DNA of 5,954 bases from Nodosilinea sp. BSH.14. Its GTDB lineage: Bacteria; Cyanobacteriota; Cyanobacteriia; Phormidesmidales; Phormidesmidaceae. Shown one piece after another: positions 1 to 5,276 of this stretch (position 1 is its first letter; the number at the start of each line of letters is the position of its first letter). The DNA is taken from the NCBI GenBank assembly GCA_023264315.1, contig JALQST010000209.1:1-5954 (forward strand), given 5' to 3'. Position numbers and translations under genes: made by a program. The notes under the pieces were generated by a model, which worked only from the letters and a program-made list of their open reading frames with translations, was not told where the DNA came from and searched no databases.

Positions 1-1429
1 CAAAAAACCAGCCGCAACTGGTGTACATCAGCAGGGTGTGGCGCTGCATTTCCAGCAGTTGCAGGGCGGTGACGCGCTCGCTAGGGGAAAGATCCCGGCG
101 CTGGTGCTCGGCCAAAAAGGCGTTGAGGCTGTCGTCGCCGCGATCACCGATCACCTGAATGTAGGCATCTCGCGCCGCCCAGAGATCGCGCAGGAACTCC
201 GCCCCCCGCTGTTCAAACACCACGGCCAGCTTGTCGCGCAGCCAATCGAGGGCATCCCGAAGCGGTCGCCGCCATTGTTGATGCCACACATCGCCGCCGC
301 CACAGCCGCAGTCGTCCTGCCAGCGGTCTACCCCATGGGAGCAACTCCAGGCGGTGACGGGCTTCAGTTCGGCTTCCCAGGCGGGGGGATGGGTGGCCAG
401 GTAGTGGGCGTAATTCGTCACCGTCCAGCCCTGACGGGGAAATTCTTCGGTGACGGCGTAGGCCAGGGCCTTTTCGGCACCGCCCTTGTGGTGGCCAAAG
501 GTTTCGCCATCGGTGGCCACCGAAATGAGCTGGAAGGGACGGTGATCCCCGTGGATCGCCTGCCCGATGCGTCCGGCAAAGTGGGAAGACGCCGCCAGCA
601 CATCGTTAAAGCCCATGTCCCGCGAGATCGGGCCATCGTAGAAAAACACATCAATATAGCGGCTAGGATCAGCGCTACCATCCTCGTTTTTGAGGAAACA
701 GCGGTAGGGACGGCTGGGATCAATCTGTCCGCCGCCCACCTCGTGCCAATCCTGCCGTTCGCCGTTGTGGCTGACCAGGGGCCGACAGCGCTGCACCTGC
801 GACGGAGCCAGGATGGTGAACTTGATCCCCTCGTTGACTAGGACTTCCAACGTGGGGTAATCCACCGCCGTTTCCGCCAGCCAAATGCCTTCGGGATCGC
901 GCTGGAACCGCCGTCGGAAGTCGGCGATCCCCCACTTCACCTGGGTGACTTTGTCCCGTGCATTGGCCAGGGGCAGAATGATGTGGTTGTAAACCTGGGC
1001 AATGGCGTTGCCGTGACCCTGTAAGCGGGCGCAACTGTTGCGGTCGGCATCCAAAATGCGCTGGTAGGTTTCGATGTCGTGGCGCTCCATCCAGCTCAGC
1101 AGGGTGGCCCCCATGTTGAAGCTGATGTATTCAAAGGTGTTGACGATGCGGATCACCTCGCCCCGGTCGTTCAAAATCCGAGCGTAGGCATTGGGCCGAT
1201 AGCATTCATGGTGGATGCGCTCATTCCAGTTGTGGAAGGGGGCGGCGCTGGGCTGCTTCTCAATGGCATCGAGGTAGGGATTTTCGCGGGGGGGCTGGTA
1301 GAAATGCCCATGCACACAGACAAAAATTCCGGTGCTTACGGCAGGGATCAGCCCACTACTAGGAATTTCGGCCACAGAAGCCGGATCAATTGCCGCGTCA
1401 ACCACGGAATGCCGAGAAGAATCAGCCAT
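1..1429 (-). CDS. GH57-family glycoside hydrolase with DUF3536-like region (5' part, truncated by window edge)
   Basis: Translating the minus strand from the ATG at 1429-1427 gives 476 codons with no stop, running off the left edge, so the C-terminus is missing. The N-terminal half shows GH57 motifs. Motif 1 is VHGHFYQPPRENP (His40, His42). The next block is GHGNAIAQVYNHIILPL (about 138-154). GIWLAETAVD contains Glu186, the expected catalytic nucleophile. ATDGETFGHH contains Asp307, the expected acid/base. A later stretch, WSCSHGVDRWQDDCGCGGGD (361-380), matches what I recall of the cyanobacterial GH57/DUF3536 subfamily. GH57 enzymes act on alpha-glucans (amylase, glucanotransferase, branching types). 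The exact substrate cannot be read from sequence. No signal peptide or membrane segment is seen, so a cytoplasmic role, perhaps in glycogen metabolism, is an inference. No Shine-Dalgarno sequence precedes the ATG. The start is supported by a run of about 33 ordinary residues before motif 1. Confidence 0.9.
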   Translation of the reverse strand, partial: MADSSRHSVVDAAIDPASVAEIPSSGLIPAVSTGIFVCVHGHFYQPPRENPYLDAIEKQPSAAPFHNWNERIHHECYRPNAYARILNDRGEVIRIVNTFEYISFNMGATLLSWMERHDIETYQRILDADRNSCARLQGHGNAIAQVYNHIILPLANARDKVTQVKWGIADFRRRFQRDPEGIWLAETAVDYPTLEVLVNEGIKFTILAPSQVQRCRPLVSHNGERQDWHEVGGGQIDPSRPYRCFLKNEDGSADPSRYIDVFFYDGPISRDMGFNDVLAASSHFAGRIGQAIHGDHRPFQLISVATDGETFGHHKGGAEKALAYAVTEEFPRQGWTVTNYAHYLATHPPAWEAELKPVTAWSCSHGVDRWQDDCGCGGGDVWHQQWRRPLRDALDWLRDKLAVVFEQRGAEFLRDLWAARDAYIQVIGDRGDDSLNAFLAEHQRRDLSPSERVTALQLLEMQRHTLLMYTSCGWFF

Positions 1430-1789
1430 AGTGAAGAAGGGTGATAAATTGCAAAAATGTTGTATAAAACGCGCAGAAGACCCCGTAGGACTGGCGTTGG
1501 CCTAGGCTAGATAGCCGTTCAAAGGCCAATTGTTACAGAAAATATTATGGTAATCATCCTGGGATGACCCATAAAAGACCCTGAAGTGACAAGTGGACAG
1601 GGTATTTATAATGTCCATTATGGTAGCGCCCTTTTTTCGTTGGACGCCGCAATACTTAACCTGCCGTGATATTTTGTCACTCTCACCCGCTAACAGTACG
1701 GGCGCACAAAAACCACGGTAGGGTAGGCTGTCTGTCCGCCATAGAAACCCAGGATGATGGTTTCCCATGGGCTTTGTAAACCCCTGAGT
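1430..1789. other. Intergenic region without a convincing gene
   Basis: This 360-bp gap separates the pilin stop from the hydrolase start, both on the minus strand, and is visibly more AT-rich than its flanks. It should hold the hydrolase promoter. A weak -10-like TATACA lies about 30 nt upstream of the ATG on the minus strand, without a clear -35. On the plus strand there is a perfect TATAAT at 1607-1612 with GTGACA at 1586-1591 (5 of 6 to the -35 consensus), but the spacer is only 15 nt. Small dyads are present: GAAACC/GGTTTC (1744-1764, just after the pilin gene) and ACCCTG/CAGGGT (1578-1603), neither with a strong T-run. An 88-codon minus-strand frame (1502-1768) and a 36-codon plus-strand frame (1611-1721) exist, but neither resembles a known protein. 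Confidence 0.5.
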
Positions 1790-2383
1790 TCAGTAGCAGT
1801 AGCGTCCGTCAGCGTTTGCCCTGGTTTGCCCTTGTCCTCGGCGCATCGCTCCGATTAGCGTTGAGACGACGACACAGCGGTGACTCATGCGGTTTCCATG
1901 GCCCACCACTGTGATACGTCCTAGCCGAGAACTCACATTTCCGTCATGGTCAAACCTCGCGTAGTAAATGCCGCCGCTCTGGAGGAGCGTATTATCTTCG
2001 CTGGCCAGTTTCACACCGTCGATCAGGGGTGTCCAATGGGATACCTGGATAGCAGATAGGGTGTCTGGATGGCTGGCCCACTCCAGTTGGCCATTGCGTT
2101 CCCGCAAGCTAAATCGTTGGGACTGGCGTTTTTGGGAGGCTTCCGCCTGGGTTTTACGCAGGGCTTGATAGATCAAGTCTTGGGTCATATTGACCCGCCG
2201 CTGATCCAGAAAGCCGAGCCAACTGGGGAGGGCCATGGTGGCGATGATGGCAATCACCGTGACGACCACCAGGCTTTCAATCAAGGTAAATCCGGTCTGG
2301 GTGGGAGAGCATTGAGGAACGGATCGTGGAACGGTGAAGGCTAGCCTGGGCCGCCGGGATGGTGCTGAAGGCATGGTGTACAT
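1790..2383 (-). CDS. Minor type IV pilin-like / GspH-FimT family prepilin
   Basis: A 197-residue prepilin with a class III signal peptide. A 31-residue basic leader ends in Gly31, followed by FTLIESLVVV: prepilin peptidase would cleave after Gly31 and methylate Phe32. Glu36 is the conserved Glu5 of the mature protein, and Pro53 is the conserved Pro22 of the hydrophobic helix (about 37-59). The C-terminal part ends with RCVVVSTLIGAMRRGQ and a final DGRYCY, typical of cyanobacterial GspH/FimT-like minor pilins. The two mature cysteines (170 and 196) could form a disulfide. The likely role is a minor subunit in type IV pilus assembly or priming at the inner membrane; a type II secretion pseudopilin is the alternative. 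The ATG at 2383 is chosen because GGGAG at 2397-2393 sits 9 nt upstream. A second ATG at 2374 would remove three residues. The frame stays open further upstream to 2713, but only as the antisense of the DUF456 gene. Confidence 0.88.
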   Translation of the reverse strand: MYTMPSAPSRRPRLAFTVPRSVPQCSPTQTGFTLIESLVVVTVIAIIATMALPSWLGFLDQRRVNMTQDLIYQALRKTQAEASQKRQSQRFSLRERNGQLEWASHPDTLSAIQVSHWTPLIDGVKLASEDNTLLQSGGIYYARFDHDGNVSSRLGRITVVGHGNRMSHRCVVVSTLIGAMRRGQGQTRANADGRYCY

Positions 2384-2489
2384 TACAGGTAGCTCCCGCA
2401 TCGATGTACCTAACGGGCTTAAAATGCCCGCCCTGCCCATGGTTCTCAATGGTGTTCTTGTGTTTCCGTCAATTGGCGCAGGCTGGGGT
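2384..2489. promoter_or_regulatory. Divergent control region between pilin and DUF456 genes
   Basis: The pilin gene (minus) and the DUF456 gene (plus) are transcribed away from each other, so their promoters must lie here or overlap. Visible elements are the pilin Shine-Dalgarno (GGGAG, 2397-2393 on the minus strand), an inverted repeat with an AT loop at 2414-2430, and TAAAAT at 2420-2425 on the plus strand (5 of 6 to the -10 consensus). No matching -35 is seen on either strand. If the DUF456 protein starts at one of the earlier ATGs (2424 or 2439), part of this stretch is coding. Confidence 0.4.
2414..2430. repeat. Inverted repeat CGGGC-N7-GCCCG in the divergent promoter region
   Basis: A perfect 5-bp dyad (CGGGC / GCCCG) surrounds TTAAAAT. 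It overlaps the -10-like TAAAAT at 2420-2425 and lies about 30-45 bp upstream of the pilin start codon. It could be a small operator or a transcript hairpin. The arms are short and a chance origin is possible in GC-rich DNA. Confidence 0.35.
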
Positions 2490-3083
2490 ATGGCCCTGGG
2501 GCATGGGCTCGCCCAAGCTGCGCCCGCCCTCCCGCCGACCCCCTGGCAGCCCGTGCTGTACGGGGGGCTGCTGCTGGTCATGCTGGTAGGAGTAGTAGGA
2601 GCCGTGTTGCCTGCCCTGCCGGGGATCAGCCTGGTGCTGGGAGCGGTGATCGCGTGGGGGGTTGTGGCGGGCTTCAGCAGCCTTAAATGGGCGCTGGGGG
2701 TAGCCATCGTCACGACGGTGCTGAGCGTATCGATTGACTACCTAGCCGGAGTGCTGGGGGCGCAGCGGGTGGGGGCCAGTTCCTGGGGCCAAATTGGAGC
2801 CTTTGTGGGCATGTTTCTGGGCCTCTTTGGTCTGTTGCCACTCTTACCCACGGGTATTCCGCTCCTGGGGCTGATTTTAGGCACGGTGATCGGAGCTTTC
2901 ATCGGCGAATTTCTACACCGCCGCGACCTGAAGCTGAACGCACGCATGATTCAGTCTGGCAAAGTGGGGTTGGCCATTGTGGTGGGCACCCTGGTCGGCA
3001 ACATTCTCCAGGGAATTTTGGCGCTAATAGCCTTCGTAGTCTTTGTGGCCACCACCTGGCAGAGCGTTTGGGCCATGCTGTGA
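2490..3083 (+). CDS. DUF456 family integral membrane protein
   Basis: A very hydrophobic protein, 197 residues from the ATG at 2490. Predicted membrane segments by eye are 19-41 (WQPVLYGGLLLVMLVG...), 45-62, 67-90, 100-116, 118-139 and 160-190. Glycine-zipper motifs are clear: GQIGAFVGMFLGLFG (Gly100, 103, 107, 111, 114) and GLILGTVIGAFIGEFL (Gly127, 131, 135, 139, then Glu140). These, with the VGAVLPALPG loop near 35-44, fit DUF456, a bacterial family of unknown function. A basic cytoplasmic-type loop (HRRDLKLNAR) follows the second zipper. The start is uncertain. In-frame ATGs at 2424 (219 aa), 2439 (214 aa) and 2334 (249 aa) exist; 2334 would overlap the pilin coding region on the other strand. 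I favour 2490 because it gives a family-like length and because a promoter-like inverted repeat lies at 2414-2430. The gene converges with kaiC. Confidence 0.8.
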   Translation: MALGHGLAQAAPALPPTPWQPVLYGGLLLVMLVGVVGAVLPALPGISLVLGAVIAWGVVAGFSSLKWALGVAIVTTVLSVSIDYLAGVLGAQRVGASSWGQIGAFVGMFLGLFGLLPLLPTGIPLLGLILGTVIGAFIGEFLHRRDLKLNARMIQSGKVGLAIVVGTLVGNILQGILALIAFVVFVATTWQSVWAML

Positions 3084-3161
3084 GATTCCCCTAAATTCCC
3101 CTGAGGCAGGGGAACTTTGACGCCACTTTCCCCATGGCTAAGGGGGGCTAGAGGGGGGATC
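3084..3161. repeat. Palindromic G/C-run interspersed repeat between DUF456 gene and kaiC
   Basis: The left arm reads GATTCCCCTAAATTCCCCTG. The right arm reads TAAGGGGGGCTAGAGGGGGG followed by ATC, an imperfect reverse complement of the left arm. An internal hairpin lies at 3096-3114 and a second short dyad (CCCC ... GGGG) near 3130-3145. The element starts immediately after the DUF456 stop codon and ends 7 bp before the kaiC stop codon, so it fills the convergent gap. The pattern GATCCCCC...TTAAGGGGG...GGGGGATC resembles a dispersed palindromic repeat I recall from many cyanobacterial genomes. Family membership is from memory, not a search. Confidence 0.6.
3096..3114. terminator. Hairpin serving as possible bidirectional terminator
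   Basis: TTCCCCTG-AGG-CAGGGGAA forms a perfect 8-bp stem with a 3-nt loop, 12 bp after the DUF456 stop codon and 54 bp beyond the kaiC stop codon. It is followed by CTTTG on the plus strand and by TTTAG on the minus strand, so the T-run is weak in both directions. Its place between two convergent genes supports a terminator or 3'-end-protecting role, which is an inference. Confidence 0.45.
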
Positions 3162-3168
3162 GAGCCTG

Positions 3169-4725
3169 TTACTCCATTGCGTCGCTTTGAACGCCCTGGA
3201 CAATGCGGGACAGTTCGCTCTTTTCGTCCACGGCGATGCGGGTGGGGGAACCGCTGATGATGCGCTCCAGGTTACGGAAGGAGTCTTTAATATCAGGGCC
3301 GTGGCTGCTGATGGTGTATTCCCGAATGCCCTTGTCGTGCCAAGAACCACGCATTTTGAAGACGTTGATGGCGCGAGACATTTCGCCGCGCACCTCTACG
3401 TATTGCAGCATCAAAATCGTGTCGGTGATGGTGGAGATGTGGGATTCGGTGATGGAGTGTAACCCCATGAACTGCTCAGTGGTGTTGGTGAAGAATCCGG
3501 TGATTTCTTCCTGCTTGGCAAAGCCCGTGACGCCGATGACAAACTGCCGGAAGGAGTTGTTGCTAACGCCACGATCCAAGGCCGAAAGCGAGTCAATCGC
3601 CATGCGGGCAGGTTTGAACTGAGAAATCTCGGTTTTGATGATTTGCAGGTGGTCTTCCAATCCGGCAGATTCGGGGTAGGCGCAAATGATCTTGAGGAGC
3701 CCCTGCTGCTCCATGGCTTCAAAGTCGATGCCCCAGGAGTAGGCGTTGCGGGAAAGCTGAGCACGGGATTCTTCGTAGGCAAACAAGATCGCCCGTTCTC
3801 CGGCCTTGCAGCCATCCACCAAAAATTTGCTGACCAGTAGGGTTTTGCCCGTCCCCGTGGCCCCGGTAGCCAGGATAATGGAGTCCTTGAAGAAGCCGCC
3901 GCCGCACATTTCGTCCAGGGTGGCTACGCCGGAGGACACCCGCGCATTAGAGGATCGCTGGGTCAATCGCATGGCCCCCAATGGGAAGATGTTGACGCCG
4001 TCGTTGGTGATGGTGAAGGGATACTCGCCCTTCATGTGGGTGGTGCCGCGCAGCTTGAGGATTTCCATGGTGCGGCGGCGGCGTTCCCCTTCTAGGGCGT
4101 TGCGGACGATCACCACGTTGTCCGAGACGAATTCTTCAACCCCAAAGCGGGCCACGGGGCCGTACTCATCCAGGCGCTCGGTGGTCATCACCGTGGTGAC
4201 GCCCATCAGTTTGAGGCGGGCCACCAGGCGAAAAATTTCTCGCCGCACCACGGATGCGGCATCGTACTGCTGAAAGACCGCCGTCACCGAGTCGATGGAG
4301 ACGCGCTTGGCCTTGTATTTGCGGATGGCGTACTGGATCCGCTCGATCAGGGCCGACAGGTCAAAATTGCCCACCACATCCTGTCCTTCCGGGTCGGGGG
4401 AGGCATCCAAAATAAACAGCTTGCCCTCGTTCACAAGCTTTTGCAGATCCCAGCCGAAGCTGTAGGCATTTTGAACGATGTCCTCTGGCGATTCCTCGAA
4501 GGTGACAAAGACCCCAGGCTCGTCGAATTCGGTGATGCCGTTGTAGATGAACTGCACCGCAAACAGCGTCTTTCCAGTGCCTGAGGTACCGCTGACCAGG
4601 GTCGAACGGCCCATCGGCAAACCACCATGGCTGATGTCGTCGAAGCCTTCGATCATGGTGCGGGTTTTGCGCACCCCCAAAGGCAGAGTGGAGGAAGGCA
4701 AATCGGGTTGAGCGGTGTCAGTCAT
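3169..4725 (-). CDS. kaiC: Circadian clock protein KaiC (ATPase / autokinase / autophosphatase)
   Basis: 518 residues against 519 in Synechococcus elongatus, and nearly collinear. Two RecA-like domains are complete. CI has Walker A GTSGTGKT (46-53), the Glu77-Glu78 pair, and Walker B ending at Asp145. CII has Walker A GATGTGKT (288-295), Glu318-Glu319, and Asp378. The phosphorylation sites sit at the exact S. elongatus positions: Thr426, Ser431 and Thr432 in ITESHISTITD. The A-loop (about 488-497) and the C-terminal tail that binds KaiA are present. KaiC forms hexamers in the cytosol. CI hydrolyses ATP and recruits KaiB; CII carries the phosphorylation cycle and passes timing out through SasA/CikA to RpaA. 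Differences from S. elongatus include Phe402 (Tyr), Ala157 (Ser) and Asp384 (Ala). It is the last gene of the kaiBC unit, 83 bp after kaiB. The ATG has no clear Shine-Dalgarno, but the numbering match supports this start. Confidence 0.98.
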   Translation of the reverse strand: MTDTAQPDLPSSTLPLGVRKTRTMIEGFDDISHGGLPMGRSTLVSGTSGTGKTLFAVQFIYNGITEFDEPGVFVTFEESPEDIVQNAYSFGWDLQKLVNEGKLFILDASPDPEGQDVVGNFDLSALIERIQYAIRKYKAKRVSIDSVTAVFQQYDAASVVRREIFRLVARLKLMGVTTVMTTERLDEYGPVARFGVEEFVSDNVVIVRNALEGERRRRTMEILKLRGTTHMKGEYPFTITNDGVNIFPLGAMRLTQRSSNARVSSGVATLDEMCGGGFFKDSIILATGATGTGKTLLVSKFLVDGCKAGERAILFAYEESRAQLSRNAYSWGIDFEAMEQQGLLKIICAYPESAGLEDHLQIIKTEISQFKPARMAIDSLSALDRGVSNNSFRQFVIGVTGFAKQEEITGFFTNTTEQFMGLHSITESHISTITDTILMLQYVEVRGEMSRAINVFKMRGSWHDKGIREYTISSHGPDIKDSFRNLERIISGSPTRIAVDEKSELSRIVQGVQSDAME

Positions 4726-4777
4726 GGGAATGGCTTGCGGCGGACATCAAGAAGCGAAAGAAACCGAGGAGACCGTA

Positions 4778-4799
4778 GGTATTGCGCATTTAGCATACC
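4778..4799 (-). other. Hairpin in the kaiB-kaiC intergenic spacer
   Basis: GGTAT(T)GC and GCATACC form a 7-bp stem with one bulged T around a 7-nt loop. It lies 9 nt after the kaiB stop codon, within the 83-bp spacer before kaiC. No T-run follows on the minus strand, so it is unlikely to be a full terminator. It could act as an RNA-processing or stabilising hairpin that sets the KaiB:KaiC ratio, which is an inference. Confidence 0.35.
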
Positions 4800-4808
4800 G
4801 TGATCTGA

Positions 4809-5123
4809 CTAGCTATAGATGTCGTCCTCGCGGAGTTCGTCGTAGAGTAGGTCAAGGCCAATTAACACACGCTCTCGATCCGACAGGTCGCCGATGATTT
4901 TACGGACGGGAGGGGGCAGAATTTTAGACAGGGTGGGGGTGGCGAGAATCTTGTCTTCCTCCGCCAGTTGGGGGTTTTTCAGCACGTCAATCACCTTTAG
5001 CGCATAGACCCCCTGAAACTCCTCCTCTAGGATGTTGTTGAGGGTTTTGAGCGCCCGAATGGAGTTGGGGGTATTCCCCGCCACGTAGAGCTTCAGGATG
5101 TAGGTTTTTTTGACGGCACTCAT
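4809..5123 (-). CDS. kaiB: Circadian clock protein KaiB (fold-switching)
   Basis: 104 residues, close to the 102 of S. elongatus, and full length from TYILKLYVAGNTPNS (7-21) through KVIDVLKNPQLAEEDKILAT (43-62) to GDLSDRERVLIGLDLLY (78-94). KaiB is a thioredoxin-like protein that switches from an inactive tetrameric fold to a monomeric fold. The monomer binds the CI ring of phosphorylated KaiC, traps KaiA, and displaces SasA in favour of CikA. Gly89 and Asp91, whose mutation biases the fold switch in Thermosynechococcus KaiB, are both present. The prolines involved in isomerisation are at 63, 70, 71 and 72 (LPPPVR, where S. elongatus has LPLPVR). The acidic tail (DELREDDIYS) is normal for the family. 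It is the first gene of kaiBC, downstream of a TATAAT promoter. No Shine-Dalgarno precedes the ATG; the start is fixed by homology. Confidence 0.98.
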   Translation of the reverse strand: MSAVKKTYILKLYVAGNTPNSIRALKTLNNILEEEFQGVYALKVIDVLKNPQLAEEDKILATPTLSKILPPPVRKIIGDLSDRERVLIGLDLLYDELREDDIYS

Positions 5124-5181
5124 GGGCTTATGCTCTGTAACGATGGAGACTAGGGCAACCTAAGTTAGAATGACGGCCTTA

Positions 5182-5187
5182 ATTATA
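5182..5187 (-). promoter_or_regulatory. Putative -10 element of the kaiBC promoter
   Basis: On the minus strand the hexamer is a perfect TATAAT within CGATATAATTAAGG, about 60 nt upstream of the kaiB ATG. That predicts transcription from near 5175 and a 5' leader of about 50 nt. At 16-19 nt upstream the sequence is GC-rich (CTCGGAGG) with nothing like TTGACA, suggesting activator dependence. In S. elongatus kaiBC is driven by its own promoter between kaiA and kaiB and depends on the response regulator RpaA; the same layout is seen here. Confidence 0.6.
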
Positions 5188-5215
5188 TCGACTGGACTGC
5201 CCTCCTCCGAGCTAC

Positions 5216-5245
5216 CTCACCGGGGATTTTCTCACCGGGGATTTT
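5216..5245 (-). repeat. Perfect 15-bp tandem duplication upstream of the kaiBC -10 (putative activator site)
   Basis: CTCACCGGGGATTTT occurs twice back to back (5216-5230 and 5231-5245) with no mismatch. It reads AAAATCCCCGGTGAG on the coding strand of kaiBC. It begins 28 bp upstream of the TATAAT, so it spans about -41 to -70 from the predicted start site, the usual place for a DNA-bound activator. OmpR-type regulators such as RpaA bind direct repeats, which makes this a candidate operator. The 15-bp period is longer than the usual 10-11 bp, so another regulator or a replication-slippage duplication remains possible. Confidence 0.6.
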
Positions 5246-5276
5246 TGGGAAACGAGAGCACCCAGGGATCGGGGGT

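Noticed and set aside
38..841. Long plus-strand open frame (267 codons)
   Set aside because: It is antisense to the GH57 coding region, whose catalytic motifs are clear; the plus-strand product is a GC-rich shadow with no recognisable domain.
1502..1768. 88-codon minus-strand open frame in the intergenic gap
   Set aside because: The product resembles no family I know, has no good ribosome binding site, and lies in AT-rich spacer DNA, so it is not called as a gene.
2378..2391. NtcA-like GTA-N8-TAC box near the pilin start
   Set aside because: The second half is GTA, not TAC, so it does not fit the NtcA consensus.
2384..2713. Extended N-terminus of the pilin frame (110 extra residues)
   Set aside because: The extension is Pro/Thr-rich, antisense to the DUF456 membrane segments, and would bury the prepilin leader in the middle of the protein; the ATG at 2383 has a Shine-Dalgarno.
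3187..4273. Several plus-strand open frames inside kaiC
   Set aside because: They are antisense shadows of a gene conserved along its full length.
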